A stretch of DNA of 64,000 bases from Bactericera cockerelli (taxonomy: Eukaryota; Arthropoda; Insecta; Hemiptera; Triozidae). This document shows positions 1 to 9,654 of the stretch, one piece after another (positions within the stretch are counted from its first letter, which is position 1; the number at the start of each line of letters is the position of its first letter). The notes beneath the pieces are model-generated. The model had not been told where the DNA came from. It saw nothing but the letters and a program-made list of their open reading frames with translations, and made no database searches. Where the stretch lies: assembly GCA_024516035.1 (NCBI GenBank), contig CM044965.1, positions 26,651,994 to 26,715,993 on the forward strand. Direction: 5' to 3'. A program made the translations under genes and the position numbers.

Positions 1-19
1 AATAAATCTAAGCCGACCC

Positions 20-153
20 TTAGGGCGGAATTCATAGGCGTTATTGTAATACCTCTGTGACGCTAAGTCACGGATTGCGTACTGTGTAAGACAGGGAAAA
101 CTGACGCTTAGCCATGACTTGTGATATAGAATTTATCCATTAATTTTGCCCTC
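20..153. mobile_element. PIF/Harbinger-like MITE, degenerate copy
   Basis: A short element without coding capacity. The left end GGGCGGAATTCATAGG (from 23) is the inverted, diverged counterpart of the right end near 137-151. The interior matches a better preserved copy at 35839-35997, which has clear TTA target duplications. Assignment to PIF/Harbinger rests only on the 3-bp TTA target and the terminal repeats. Confidence 0.5.
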
Positions 154-217
154 AGATTTTATCAGCTGACTGACAGGTGTTTTAAAATAAAAATTTCCGT
201 CACGAAGGCTGGCCACA

Positions 218-355
218 GCTCCGTTACGCCACAGAGAGAATAAAATATACAGCTACAAAACCCAGTTTAGATATGACCTCTACAGTTGTTGTCAAGTTGA
301 AAGTTAACGAATAGTGTCCACTATGATTAACTAATCCTGTTTCATAATTCGGTCC
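218..355. repeat. Interspersed repeat, uninterrupted copy
   Basis: About 135 bp beginning CAGCTCCGTTACGCCACAGA and including GATATGACCTCTACAGTTGT. The same sequence recurs at 38945-39415, where a SINE has split it. No coding capacity is seen and the family is not recognised. Confidence 0.6.
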
Positions 356-406
356 ATAGTAATTTAGAAAACCAGCAGACATTCGGTTTGTTACTGAATG
401 TTTTTC

Positions 407-473
407 TTTAATGACGTCATTGAAATATTTTCAAAATAACTTTAATGACGTCATTGAAATGTTTCCGAAATAA
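407..473. repeat. 34-bp direct repeat carrying TGACGTCA palindromes
   Basis: Two tandem copies of a 34-bp unit each contain the perfect palindrome TGACGTCA (412-419 and 446-453), which is the CREB/ATF consensus. No gene start is visible beside it, so a regulatory role is speculative. Confidence 0.6.
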
Positions 474-1733
474 CAAGTTCCACATAATTAAACAATTTTC
501 TCTACACTGGAAGCATTTCAGGTAGCTATCAAACTCAACACACTCACAGAAAACAAACACAAACCATAGTAACAATGAAACACACACACACGCACACACA
601 AAAGTACGCCCTGAAAAATCTATGATTTCTTCCCTTGGTCTTTTTCAATGGATAACTCTCAATTTAATTTAACTCTCAATAATAAATTAATTTATGAATA
701 CATTTGGCTTGACGCTTCTTTAACATTGATGTCATACGAAATGTCATACGAGATGTGATGTTCATTTAAATAATTCTAGTATTTATTTAAATAATGAAAT
801 AAAAACTTTGAAACGAAAAAATAGTGTTTCTACACATAAAATTATCAGAAACTTAAGTGTACGGCAGTTATTGAATCGTAAGCTTTTAGTCCATGAGGAA
901 AACAATCGAAGCAATCTCTATCCAAAATTTTATTTGGCAACAAAAAACACTGTGAGTTACAGCTGCTTTGCGTCAACAAAATTATATTTAGCAAAAATTA
1001 TACTTGTACCAGGGTGGTGCAGAATTTCATTCCAAGCCAACACCGCCAGCCAGATTAACTAACAATAAACACAACTTCCTCATTTCGAATGCAAATTAAA
1101 AGTCGTATACATAGAGGTTAATGCACAGAGGTTTGTTGAAGTTGTTTACTAACATCTAGAACTCGTAAATCAGGGTAGAATTCAGAAGCTAAACACGGGA
1201 TTAGCACACAAACGTTTAGGAATGGAAGTCTAATAAATTTAATGGGACCTCCTACTTAACTATTACAAATATATTAACTAAATTATTTAATCATAACGAA
1301 CACAGTATAGAACTTAACTTATTTCAACACGTCGGGGAGATTACGAAAAACGGAAAATTGAAGCAAGAAATTATTAATCAAGATTTTTAATTTTCCTATA
1401 ATACGCATGTTTGTTAACTTACAACTACAGAAAACATATTTTTTTATTTGTTTATATTTAATAATAATAACTTTAAAGTACTTTACTAGATTTCACATTC
1501 AATGTAAGAAATAAATAATAAATAACAAATGAAAAGATTTTGACCGAGAACAAGAGATCTTTATTTTGATATTTTAATGGACTAGAAAAGTGGGGCCTTA
1601 TTTGTAATGGACTTAATTTACATTTTCTGAATAGGACTTGACTCTGGTAATATTCTGGTCAACTTTGAACCCATGGATTCTTGATCCGCTGGTTTGTCAG
1701 ACAACCGACTGAGCCAACAATGCAATTCAGAGC

Positions 1734-1950
1734 TAATAATAACACTTTTTAGTGGAAGGTAGCCACCAGGCGACGTTAATGCTCAAAGCATTTTCTACCA
1801 CCTAACCCTCAGAGTCTGATTATTATGTGGTCACAACACACAAATTAATGAGGAAAAATTCATGCACTGGGAGGGATTCGAAACAACGGATCCCTACGCT
1901 ACCTGGATTACCAGACTAGCGCGTTAACCACTTGACTACCAGAGTTACAG
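1734..1950 (-). mobile_element. SINE A (tRNA-derived)
   Basis: On the minus strand a tRNA-like head (box B-like GTTTCGAATCCCTCC, altered from GGTTCGAATCC) is followed by an ATAATAATAAGACTC stretch, then the hairpin AATGCTTTGAGCATT and a tail ending AGTGGAAG. At least ten copies of this family lie in the window. Confidence 0.8.
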
Positions 1951-1959
1951 GCGTTCAAA

Positions 1960-3080
1960 TTAGTACCAAATTTGTGATCTTTTTCGCATCGTCCATTAAA
2001 ATAAGAAATAAGACCTCGGTAATTAAGCTATACAACAGGGGAAGATAACATAAATTATGATAAAATTATTATAGCTTAAATTTAACTTTGCCTAGTGTAT
2101 TTTATACGTTTTCTTTTTTACAGATATATTTATTTTAGACATAATAAATGGTACAGAGAAATACAGTAAATATATATTTTTAAATGTATACATATTTTTA
2201 TATATTTTTAAATTTTTCTATGTACATTTTTTTTATTTGTTTTTTTTTAGATTTTTTTTTTTAATTTTTTTTATTTATAATTAGGGGACATTTGCTTAAT
2301 TTTCTAAAGGGGGTTTAAAGTAGGATTCAGACTTTAGTCAAATAATTAATTATAAATAATTTAAGTTAAGAATAAACGATTCAAGTTAATTTTACTCTAC
2401 ATAACAATTATGTATTTAATAAATCAGTTACGACACAATTTTTTCGCAATGTCAAATTTTCATTTCTTACAAGCAAAAATTTAGTCTTTTCAATTTTACT
2501 TTATCAAATCCAAACACAAAAAATACCTATTAGCTTTGAAACCGCTGCTAATTTTTTCTTTTTATAAAAAATAAGAAATCTAAAATGGTTTTCTAGCCTG
2601 GCTCAATCTTACTTTGAGATAACACTCACATAACTGTACAACAAAAACACATATGCGATATTATGAAAACAAAGATCGACCTAAAATCATACGATACGAA
2701 CTGAAAATTTTCAAGAGCACACACATGATTCACAATTAATGTACATTTAGTTTCCAATTTTTAATTATTTTTTTAATTCAATCATTTAATAGTTATAACC
2801 AATTTCAAGCACTTACGAGATAAAAAAAATGGTTTGTACCATTACTCGTTCACATACGGCGAATCTTTGGCAGACGCTTCTCAAATTGGAAATCAAAAAC
2901 ACCAAAATTTGGTTTAAATCAGAACGTTAAGACCCGTTTGGTAACAAAACAAATCATTTATTTTTTAAACCATAGACATGGTAGGTGGGGGAGAAAAAAA
3001 AACGAAAATTGTTGAAACCACAAGCATCATGGTGGCATGGAAGAAAAAAATAACAAAAAAAACGTACGTCCATCAAGCGT
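1960..3080. other. AT-rich stretch downstream of Pdk1, no gene seen
   Basis: Extremely AT-rich sequence with long T runs (2220-2275) and no open frame of interest on either strand. No recognisable mobile element was found. It may hold the far 3' UTR of Pdk1 or intergenic DNA. Confidence 0.5.
2957..2962 (-). terminator. Candidate polyadenylation signal AATAAA for Pdk1
   Basis: TTTATT on the plus strand reads AATAAA on the minus strand, about 875 nt beyond the Pdk1 stop codon. AATAAA is frequent in AT-rich DNA, so this is only the best-placed candidate. Confidence 0.25.
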
Positions 3081-3147
3081 GGTTACAAAATGTTCAACAC
3101 GGAATAATGAATAATGGTTAAAAAAAGAAGAAAATAAGTGCGAAAGG

Positions 3148-3240
3148 AAGAACAGAGAGACAGAGAATAGGGGGTGAGAAAGAGAGGGGGGAGAGGGGAG
3201 GGGTGGAGAGGGGGGAGGGGGTGAGAAAGGAGAAAAGTAA
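3148..3240. repeat. Purine-rich tract (pyrimidine-rich on the Pdk1 strand)
   Basis: Nearly pure A/G with GGGGAGGGG-like runs. On the minus strand this is a CT-rich tract inside the likely 3' UTR. The short open frames across it are composition artefacts. Confidence 0.7.
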
Positions 3241-3364
3241 ACATAAAGTCACAGTTATACATATTAGGAGAAAGGCAGTCAAAGTGAAAGGCGCCAATTT
3301 CACGGGGTGGGCAACCAATTTCGTTCGATTTCAAGAAATTTCCTGTTGAATCAAAATAATTATT

Positions 3365-3836
3365 ACCATGGTCATACTTCTAAATTCACGAAACTCATGC
3401 TAACAGTCTAAAATTCGTGAAGTCAAATATGTTATGAACTTCTGGATATAAAACAAGAAGAAATTAGGATCTTTGAGTTTCATGAAATTCTGACGAACAT
3501 AGAAAAAAAGAGATGGTCATGAAACATTACTATCAAGTCAAAACTGAAATTTCAGGAAATCTCACGAAGTCAAAAAAAATAATCGAGAAGTCAAACAACG
3601 AGAAACTTCACGATATCTCACGAACGAGGTCAAAAAAAACTTCACAACACGAAGTCAAAACAAAACGAAGACTTCACCCGAAATCTCACGCCGAAGTCCA
3701 AACGCGAAACTTCGCCAAGTCGGCGGCGGCGTACAAACGCAGCAGCGACCTCGCACGAAGCGGCGTCGCCGAAAATTCACGAAGTCAGTTCCCCGAGCAC
3801 GCCCGAAGAGTCCCGAAGAGTTCCGAAGCGTCCTGT
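3365..3836 (-). other. Probable Pdk1 3' UTR with TGACTTCGTGA-like short repeats
   Basis: Directly after the stop codon the minus strand is a degenerate array of TGACTTCG, CTTCGTGA and CGTGAGAT words spaced roughly 10-25 nt apart. Copies close to the stop are GC-rich; copies further away are AT-rich. This looks like ancient slippage expansion in the 3' UTR. The plus-strand open frame through it is not supported as a gene. Confidence 0.55.
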
Positions 3837-4133
3837 CTACGTGGGCAGTGCCTCGCCCTCTCCGTTCGTCGCCTCAGTCGAGCTCTGGTCGCCGTAGGTG
3901 AACAGTCGCGTCTCCTCGATCGCCTTGCACCACTCCAGGGCGTATCCCTCCGGGTCCTCCAGGTAGTACGTCCGGCTGGGCGTGTGCACGAAGAAGATCT
4001 TGAAGTTCTTGGGCTCGACGCGGAGGGCGGGGGAGAAGGGGATCTCGCCCTTCAAGGTCATGGAGGCGGGGTCCACATAGTAGAGGTGCGGCCCCGAGGT
4101 GAGAAGCAGTGTGCGCCGGCGCGAGAAGAGACC
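3837..4133 (-). CDS. Pdk1: Pdk1 exon 9: PH domain and stop codon
   Basis: The last coding exon (98 residues, about 668-765 of the model) encodes most of the C-terminal PH domain, which binds PtdIns(3,4,5)P3 and PtdIns(3,4)P2 and brings the kinase to the membrane beside Akt. Visible matches to animal PDPK1 are [43 protein letters not shown] and the C-terminal helix [10 protein letters not shown]. The acceptor is CCCACAG|GGT at 4135-4134, in phase 0. The preceding exon ends VDKRK, so the joined text VDKRK-GLFSRRR follows the family exactly. Stop TAG is at 3839-3837, after a short divergent tail. The exon abuts a tandem array made of its own acceptor region. Confidence 0.96.
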   Translation of the reverse strand, partial: GLFSRRRTLLLTSGPHLYYVDPASMTLKGEIPFSPALRVEPKNFKIFFVHTPSRTYYLEDPEGYALEWCKAIEETRLFTYGDQSSTEATNGEGEALPT

Positions 4134-4134
4134 C

Positions 4135-4377
4135 TGTGGGACACGGGAGTGAAAGGGTTAATGTGGGACACGAGAGTGAAAGAGGGTTAATGTGGGACAT
4201 GAGAGTGAGTGGGTTAATGATTGTGAGGAATGTGGGACATGAGAGTGAAAGGGTTAATGATTGTAAGGAATGTGGGACATGAGAGTGAGAGGGTTAATGT
4301 GGGACATGAGAGTGAAAGGGTTAATGATTGTAAGGAATGTGGGACATGAGAGTGAGAGGGTTAATGATTGTAAGGAA
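4135..4377. repeat. Seven-unit tandem array of the exon 9 splice-acceptor region
   Basis: Seven units of 27, 29, 40, 40, 27, 40 and 40 bp run from the exon 9 boundary into the intron. On the minus strand each unit carries TTAACCC(T)TTCACTC and TGTCCCACA. Only the unit at the exon ends in ACAG; the other six end in ACAT, one base short of an AG acceptor. Confidence 0.9.
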
Positions 4378-4694
4378 TGCGGAGGGTCCATATTAGAACA
4401 GAGGGATTTGAATGGTTAAACACAAAATGTTTACCTATTTCAAGGTTACTACTATCTGACATTATGTACCAAATATGAGCCCTTTATTCAACACAAATGC
4501 ATCATAAATATCCAAATACAATATTCATTATATACAAATATAATATGTAATAGTTTTATCATGTAAGAATATGATGACCAAAGAGCTTTTATCTTAGTCT
4601 TAAAATAATTCAATTTGTTCTGGTATAGGATAGTATATACCTTGTTTATACTGCCAAGGTAAGATTGAAAAGACAATAATAAAAAGATAGTCAC

Positions 4695-5126
4695 CTTCCG
4701 CTTGTCCACACTGCCCTGCTTGAGTATCAGATTGTGACTGACGAGACTGGAGAACCTGTTGCTGGCTCGCTGCTCTCGTAGCATCTCGGCTTTCTCCGTC
4801 TCGCTTAGATCGGCAATGTTCGTCCGCCTTCGCGGTCGGCTATTGGTCGCGAGCGTGGCGGGAGGGGAACCGTTCGCACTGCTATTGGTTCGCGTCGAGG
4901 GAGGGGAAGAGTTGCTGGAGCCCAGCGTCGAGATGCTATTGGTCGACGACAGCGCGGGAGGGGAAGGCGCTCGATTGCTATTGGAGGAGAGCGCGGGAGT
5001 GGGCGTGGTTTGAGGAACTCGGGACAGTGGGGTGGGGGTGGGGGAGGGGGAGGCGGTCTGTAGGTCGAGGCCCAGCAGGCGCGTCAGTTGACGGTCGTTG
5101 AGTCCCGGCTCTAGGTGATCGGGAAC
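4695..5126 (-). CDS. Pdk1: Pdk1 exon 8: kinase-PH linker and start of PH domain
   Basis: 144 codons in phase 0 at both ends (acceptor CTCGCAG|GTTCCC, donor GCGGAAG|GTGACT). It begins VPDHLEPGLNDRQLTRLLGLD, typical of the segment after the kinase domain. A low-complexity linker of about 70 residues rich in Ser, Thr, Pro and Asn follows, then ADLSETEKAEMLREQR and the first PH strand SHNLILKQGSVDKRK (human: ENNLILKMGPVDKRK). The linker is much less conserved than the flanking domains. An open frame continues past the donor into the intron, but the family homology stops exactly at the GT. Confidence 0.95.
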
Positions 5127-5149
5127 CTGCGAGCGAGACAAACATGATT

Positions 5150-5230
5150 TATTAATTTATAATGTTTTTATAATTATATTAATATAATATATAATTATAT
5201 TAATTAATTAATATAATTATTATTTTATAA
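5150..5230. repeat. Self-complementary A/T tract
   Basis: Overlapping TTAATATAAT, ATTATATTAA and TTAATTAATTAA words that can fold on themselves. It lies in intron 7 just upstream (on the minus strand) of exon 8. No known element is recognised. Confidence 0.5.
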
Positions 5231-5284
5231 TGGAAGATATTGTCCAATGTTTTGGACTTGAAAAGTAGTTTACATCAGTCTTGT

Positions 5285-5450
5285 AATATTTTATGGTGGA
5301 ATCTGGATATAAGAGAACTCAAGGGACCGAAATTTTTTCTCTTATATCCAGGTTTCTCTTGTAGAGGTTATTTTGCCTTGTAGAGAAGTAAATTTGTCCT
5401 GAAAATGGTTCCTCTTACGTCTAAGTTGGACTGTTATATAACTAACGATA
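5285..5450. mobile_element. Degenerate pogo/Tc1-like MITE
   Basis: Contains AATCTGGATATAAGAGAACT and an opposed CTCTTATATCCAGGTTTCTC, matching the better preserved element at 27699-27952. Both ends are eroded and no target duplication can be read. Confidence 0.55.
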
Positions 5451-5811
5451 TAAGTAAACCCAGTTAACTAAGGTCAATCTCGACTGATACAGTCTTCTCG
5501 TAATGGGACTTTCGCCAATGATTCGTAAATCATACAGCTATTAATTTACATCACCCAGCCCGAGTGGGGTCGGAATAGCCAGAAAAAAAAAATCCAATTT
5601 TCATGTTTATCAGGGATTCATTCAAATCTAAACACGGCTGGGGGTCAATCCATAAATTACTGGGAACCATTCTAACTTATCAGATTCAATGAGCAACGCT
5701 GTTCTCAATCTGGGAAAATTGATTTACTTATCGAAAGTAAAAGACAGATAACATTGATTTTCCTGCATTGAACTAAATTGTTAGGAATGACCATTTATGT
5801 GTCTGATTAAA

Positions 5812-6045
5812 ATAATTTACATTGATATTATCAATGTGGAATTACTGATACGAGATAAAAAAAAATCATACATAAATATTTGATTTTAATTAGGGTTTAA
5901 CGTCGCTTCTAATTGCAGCATGGTCATATTTTCCTGTAGTATACAATTTTTCAAGTGTTTGGATTTTACATTTATGTATGATCAATCAATTTACATTGAT
6001 ATTATCAATGTGGGAATACTGACTGATACGAGATATATAAAAAAC
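5812..6045. repeat. Duplicated hairpin flanking a SINE-tail remnant
   Basis: The palindrome ACATTGATATTATCAATGT occurs twice (near 5819-5837 and 5993-6011) in a longer direct repeat that continues into TACTGA and TACGAGATA. Between the copies lies GTTTAACGTCGCTTCTAATT, the reverse of the SINE core tail seen at 10535-10580. Confidence 0.6.
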
Positions 6046-6305
6046 AGTCATATATCTCCACAGTATACATTTTTTTTCTCTCGAAATTAATGTTTAATGG
6101 ACAACGCACCACAGGAAACATCTCTTTTACGATAAGAAGCAGCCCAAAAACAAGGAGGTAATGCTATGTACGTATCCCATGTTTTTGGTGTACTAAAAAA
6201 AAAGGTCTATGGCTCAAAGTTTCATCTCTGTACGCATTGGGGCGAGGATTTCTTATCGCTTGACCTTTCATAATGTTTCTCATAAGATTAAATAGTTTTT
6301 TTTTT

Positions 6306-6408
6306 AATAACTATGTAGTAGGTACATAGTTATAACTATGTAGTAGGTACATAGTTATAACTATGTAGTAGGTACATAGTTATAACTATGTACTAAGTAC
6401 ATACATTG
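6306..6408. repeat. 25-bp tandem repeat that is itself palindromic
   Basis: Three copies plus a variant of ATAACTATGTAGTAGGTACA followed by TAGTT. The unit folds on itself (AACTATGTA against TACATAGTT). One more unit appears at 6785-6822, beyond a SINE inserted into the array. Confidence 0.8.
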
Positions 6409-6781
6409 TACCAGCCTCCGTGGCGTAAACCAGCCTCCGTGGCGTAACGGTTGTGACTACTGCCCGTAGTCCAGAGATCCTTAGTTCGATTCCCGGTTGG
6501 AGCAGACTTTTCGCACTGAAAATTCTGTCCCCTCCGAACATGTGAGGCTGGCGATTCCGGCCCCACCCAGGCTGGGTGAGGTTAATGTGGGTAGCTGGTA
6601 CGATTCCCAGCGAATGGAGGGTGAAACCCCCGTCCTGTCTACCTCAAGTCAGGATGTTAAAACCAAATAGAATCAATGGACATGAAAGGAGCCTAGACAT
6701 TGGATCTGGGCGTCCATATAATCCTCTCACCACCGTGATTTGGTATCTATACCTATCTCACGGACACGAAATTATTATTAT
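6407..6781 (+). mobile_element. SINE C, full length, with 11-bp target-site duplication
   Basis: The element is flanked by AGTACATACAT at 6396-6406 and 6782-6792. The head has tRNA-like boxes (GGCGTAACGGTTGTGACTAC, then GAGTTCGATTCCCGG). A central core follows (CCACCCAGGCTGGGTGAGGT, CAGCGAATGGAGGGT) and then a 3' part ending in ATTATTATTAT. The first 18 bases of the head are duplicated (6412-6429, 6430-6447). Confidence 0.88.
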
Positions 6782-6824
6782 AGTACATACATAGTTATAA
6801 CTATGTTGTACGTACATAGTGATT

Positions 6825-7200
6825 TCATGAATGGACTTTCTGATAACGCACAAAGTGAACGTGCCTACGTAACCAGATAGCCTGCACTCCTCGTGTGGGT
6901 TCCACGATGGACAAACATTTAATGAGCGCTTCAAATACGAGGCGCCAAGTTAATGGCGTTCTCTGCCACTTCACCTGATAAGAGTGACTTTGATGTCGAT
7001 GATGGCAACTGGGAGAAGAACAACCGAGAGTAATGATTCTATGTACGGAGGCGTATTTTTTTAAAAAGAATATATCGTCGGCTAGAAGGTAAATCTGACC
7101 AAGTGACACAGTTGGTCATTTTTTCCGATTTTTCGTTACTCTGGTCGGAAATTAACCTAACTATTAACCTAACGATGCAATAAAGTAGAAAAGTTCAATT
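6825..7200. other. Intron 7 stretch with a diverged SINE hairpin module
   Basis: No exon found. Near 6948-6985 the minus strand reads GAAGTGGCAGAGAACGCC then ATTAACTTGGCGCC, a diverged copy of the hairpin module shared by several SINEs. The remainder is not recognised. Confidence 0.4.
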
Positions 7201-7357
7201 GTGAGCTCAAAACAGTCCACCGGGAAGGTTTCTTCAAGAAGGCCCGCCACGCCAAAACTTTGGCGGCTCTCATGAAAAATTGTTCAAATGCAGATGGTCA
7301 GTTTTACCTTCCAGCTGACAATATAATCATATATATTATGTATTTCATTTCTAACAA

Positions 7358-7428
7358 CCGACCTCAGTAACTTGATAGATAAGGCGGCGGACTTGTGGAG
7401 GTCGGTAGTTCAACTCCCGGTTTCAAGG
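7358..7428 (+). mobile_element. SINE B head fragment
   Basis: tRNA-like head CCGACCTCAGTAACTTGATA followed by AAGGCGGCGGACTTG and a box B variant GTAGTTCAACTCCCGG. Part of the anticodon region is missing compared with the copy at 27533. Confidence 0.75.
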
Positions 7429-7607
7429 CATATGTGTTCTCTAGTATTAAGCTATATTCGATATAATTAGGGTATAGGGTGTACATTCCATTTAATTTGA
7501 AAAACAAAAATATGATGATGGAAAATATGATATTTTTTGTTATTGTTATAAATGTTATGGATGTCTATTTTGTAAATAAAATAAAGTGTTTATAAATGTA
7601 AAAAGTT

Positions 7608-7747
7608 GTCATATTTGTGCGAATCACTTTCGTGATATCGCAACTACTCTAACTCGCTTTACTAAATCTACGCTGAAACCGGGACTTGAACCACCGACCT
7701 CCAGGTTACAAGTCCACCGCCTTATCGATCCAGCCACTGAGGTCGGT
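7608..7747 (-). mobile_element. SINE B
   Basis: Minus-strand copy with head CCGACCTCAGTGGCTGGATC, box B region GGTGGTTCAAGTCCCGGTTT and the short body ending GTGATATCACGAAAGTGATT. The body end is shared with 26170, 27533 and 48775. Confidence 0.85.
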
Positions 7748-7839
7748 AAATGGGTGTATAAATAATAATAATAATTAAAATTGCTTATCGTGACTGTCGA
7801 AAGACGCCCTATACAAAAAGAGACTGGGCGGTAGTTGTG

Positions 7840-7892
7840 ATGACCTCCAGGTTACAAGTCCACCGCCTTATCGATCAAGCTACTGAGGTCGG
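7840..7892 (-). mobile_element. SINE B head fragment
   Basis: Only the head region is present on the minus strand (TCAGTAGCTTGATCGATAAG to CTGGAGGTCA). A short AT dinucleotide tract separates it from Pdk1 exon 7. Confidence 0.75.
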
Positions 7893-7953
7893 ATTATATA
7901 TATATACTTTTTTTATATATATACTAGATTATATAAATAAGGGCGCCCCTCAC

Positions 7954-8236
7954 CTTGTACACACTGCGCAGGTCCTCCGCCTCGTGGGTGCCGGGCAGGT
8001 AGGGGTAGATGGTGGGCGGGGTGCGGGTGGTCAGGGTGTCGAAGTCTATGCCCCGGTAGAACGGGTGCTCTCGTATGGAGTGGTACCGGCAGGAGGAGGC
8101 CAGGTCGTGGGCGCCGAGCCGGTGGGCGGGGTCTAGGGCGAGCAGCCTCGTGACCAGGTCACGGGCCGCGGGCGAGAACCCGGGGGGGAACTCGTAGTCC
8201 AGCTTCAGGATCTTCTGGAAGATGATGTACTCGGAC
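7954..8236 (-). CDS. Pdk1: Pdk1 exon 7: end of kinase C-lobe
   Basis: Encodes about 94 residues covering helices G to I of the C-lobe: SEYIIFQKILKLDYEFPPGFSP reduced here to its key parts EYIIFQKI, ARDLVTRLLALDPAHRLG and REHPFYRGIDFDTL, ending RTPPTIYPYLPG as in animal PDPK1 (QTPPKLTAYLP). The arginine of PAHRLG is the conserved subdomain XI Arg. The first base completes an AGG codon begun in exon 6; the donor is TACAAG|GTGAGG. The acceptor is preceded on the minus strand by 15 consecutive C, an unusually pure polypyrimidine tract. Confidence 0.96.
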
Positions 8237-8238
8237 CT

Positions 8239-8253
8239 GGGGGGGGGGGGGGG
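8239..8253 (-). promoter_or_regulatory. Homopolymer polypyrimidine tract of the exon 7 acceptor
   Basis: Fifteen G on the plus strand form C15 directly before AG|G on the transcribed strand. Exon 5 has the same design with C14. Its length is prone to polymerase slippage and to sequencing error. Confidence 0.8.
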
Positions 8254-8301
8254 TTGTCATAGCAACGGAGGTGAGAATACGGTTGTTTACATAATATAGT
8301 A
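8254..8301. repeat. Acceptor-side unit of a split tandem repeat
   Basis: GGTTGTCATAGCAACGGAGG followed by TGAGAATACGGTTGTTTACA is the same unit as the array at 9143-9340. It begins directly at the G run of the exon 7 acceptor, so the array once reached the splice site and was later split by inserted sequence. Confidence 0.85.
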
Positions 8302-8315
8302 AGTTAAGTAATCGG

Positions 8316-8356
8316 GGTTAAGTGGCAGAGAATGCCTAAGGCATTAACTTCGCCCC
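8316..8356 (+). repeat. SINE hairpin module (AATGCC/GGCATT stem)
   Basis: GGTTAAGTGGCAGAGAATGC then CTAAGGCATTAACTTCGCCC. It forms a 6-bp stem with loop TAA and is one of about ten module copies shared between SINE families. A family H hairpin follows about 90 bp further on. Confidence 0.75.
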
Positions 8357-8445
8357 CGATTACAAAACAATTGTAATTAAAAATTATTATTGATCTTTAT
8401 ATTATTTTTTCTTTGTACATACTTCCAAAATTTTTTTTGAATTAT

Positions 8446-8578
8446 TGTTATTAATTTTTTACTTTCCTTATCCTATAATAAGGAAAGTATTGTATTCGTC
8501 GAAAATTTGACCTACCCAGTTTTTCACATTTCTGGCCTCAGGATACCAAAAAAGTCTTTTTCGGCCATTGGTCTGTGC

Positions 8579-8615
<37 letters not shown>

Positions 8616-9085
8616 TGTGAACAGGATATCTCGCGAACGGTAAGAGCTAGAGACTTGAAATTTGGTGTGGAAATTAATTTTATACACCAGACGAACCACG
8701 AAACTTTTGGTTAAAATTGGCCGCATCCCGCGGCCGCAGGGCCGCAAATATTAGCCGCAAGTGTCGCTTTTTGAATTGGTTAAAGATACAAAAAAAATTG
8801 CAGAACAACATTTTATTATATTAAAAAAATAATAGGGGTCTATTCTGATCATTTTTTTGATATCTTGAACTTTTTGGACCTTGGCTCAAATTTACCGGTA
8901 TTTTGGGGAGACCCGCTTTGACTAACTTTTTTATTATTCATCCTAGATGGGGATTGTGACATATCAAATTCAATGACTTTAAAGTGCTGATTACGAATTT
9001 GGCATTGGTTTTTAGTTATCTGTTACCGTTGAGTCACCAGTGGCGGAATTCGACTCCTTTTTGGGGGATAAGGAAAGTCGTGTGA
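8446..9085 (+). mobile_element. Family H element with terminal hairpin and microsatellite slot
   Basis: Begins with the hairpin CTTTCCTTAT CCTATA ATAAGGAAAG and ends near GATAAGGAAAGTCGTGTG. The interior has a (TG)n tract at 8584-8614, the phrase ATCTCGCGAACGGTAAGAGC and CGGCCGCAGGGCCGCAAATA. A second copy lies at 30373-31050. No coding frame is conserved between the copies. Confidence 0.75.
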
Positions 9086-9142
9086 TGTTTACACCAGATT
9101 TTTGTTGATTGTTTTGTAAAAATAAATAAAGTGTAAATAAAT

Positions 9143-9340
9143 AGTAATGAGGATCTGTTTGGGTTGTCATAGCAACTGAGGTGAGAATACGTTTGTTTAC
9201 ATAATATAATAATGAGGATCTGTTTGGGTTGTCATAGCAAACTGAGGTGAGAATACGGTTGTTTACATAATATAGTAATGAGGATCTGTTTGGGTTGTCA
9301 TAGCAACGGAGGTGAGAATACGATTGTTTACAGAACGTAA
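9143..9340. repeat. About 65-bp tandem repeat, three units
   Basis: Three units of AGTAATGAGGATCTGTTTGG, GTTGTCATAGCAAC, GAGGTGAGAATACG and TTGTTTACATAATAT. A further unit lies against the exon 7 acceptor at 8254-8301. The short minus-strand open frame across it is a product of the repeat. Confidence 0.88.
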
Positions 9341-9419
9341 TGGTAAGCACCTGAGTGGGTTAACTTTAATTTTCATTTCATTTAATTTATAGCAATTTTC
9401 TCCTTTTTTATAAAAGATG

Positions 9420-9600
9420 TGTGTTTCACAGCCTTTTTTATTTCGAAGTCATGAAACAGCAGCTACCGTAGACACTTGTGGTCTGTGTTGTAGCCTGCTC
9501 ATCCCGTAGTGTGCCCCCACTCTGATGGGCCTGAACTAACACAATACTTCCCATTTAGGTGTTGGAACTGTGCGTCCGTGTGTAATTGTGCGTTCGTGTT
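9420..9600 (-). mobile_element. SINE F 3' portion
   Basis: Minus strand matches the 3' body of the SINE at 46793-47085 (CCCAGCACCTAAATGG-like, CACACTACGGGATG, GACCACAAGTGTCTAC, ending in GGCTGTGAAACAC). The tRNA-like head is missing. Confidence 0.75.
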
Positions 9601-9654
9601 GCACAATTACACATTTATTTTTTACGTGAATAGGACAAGACTCTAGGTAATAAT

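Noticed and set aside
3513..4190. 225-codon plus-strand frame
   Set aside because: It is the antisense of Pdk1 exon 9 and of the low-complexity 3' UTR; the minus strand carries the PH-domain homology.
4135..4377. CRISPR-like array
   Set aside because: The genome is eukaryotic, the repeats are contiguous without unique spacers, and unit length varies by 13 bp.
4759..5013. Plus-strand frame over exon 8
   Set aside because: Antisense shadow of a GC-rich exon; no homology.
7837..8136. Plus-strand frame over exon 7
   Set aside because: Antisense shadow; the kinase sequence is on the minus strand.
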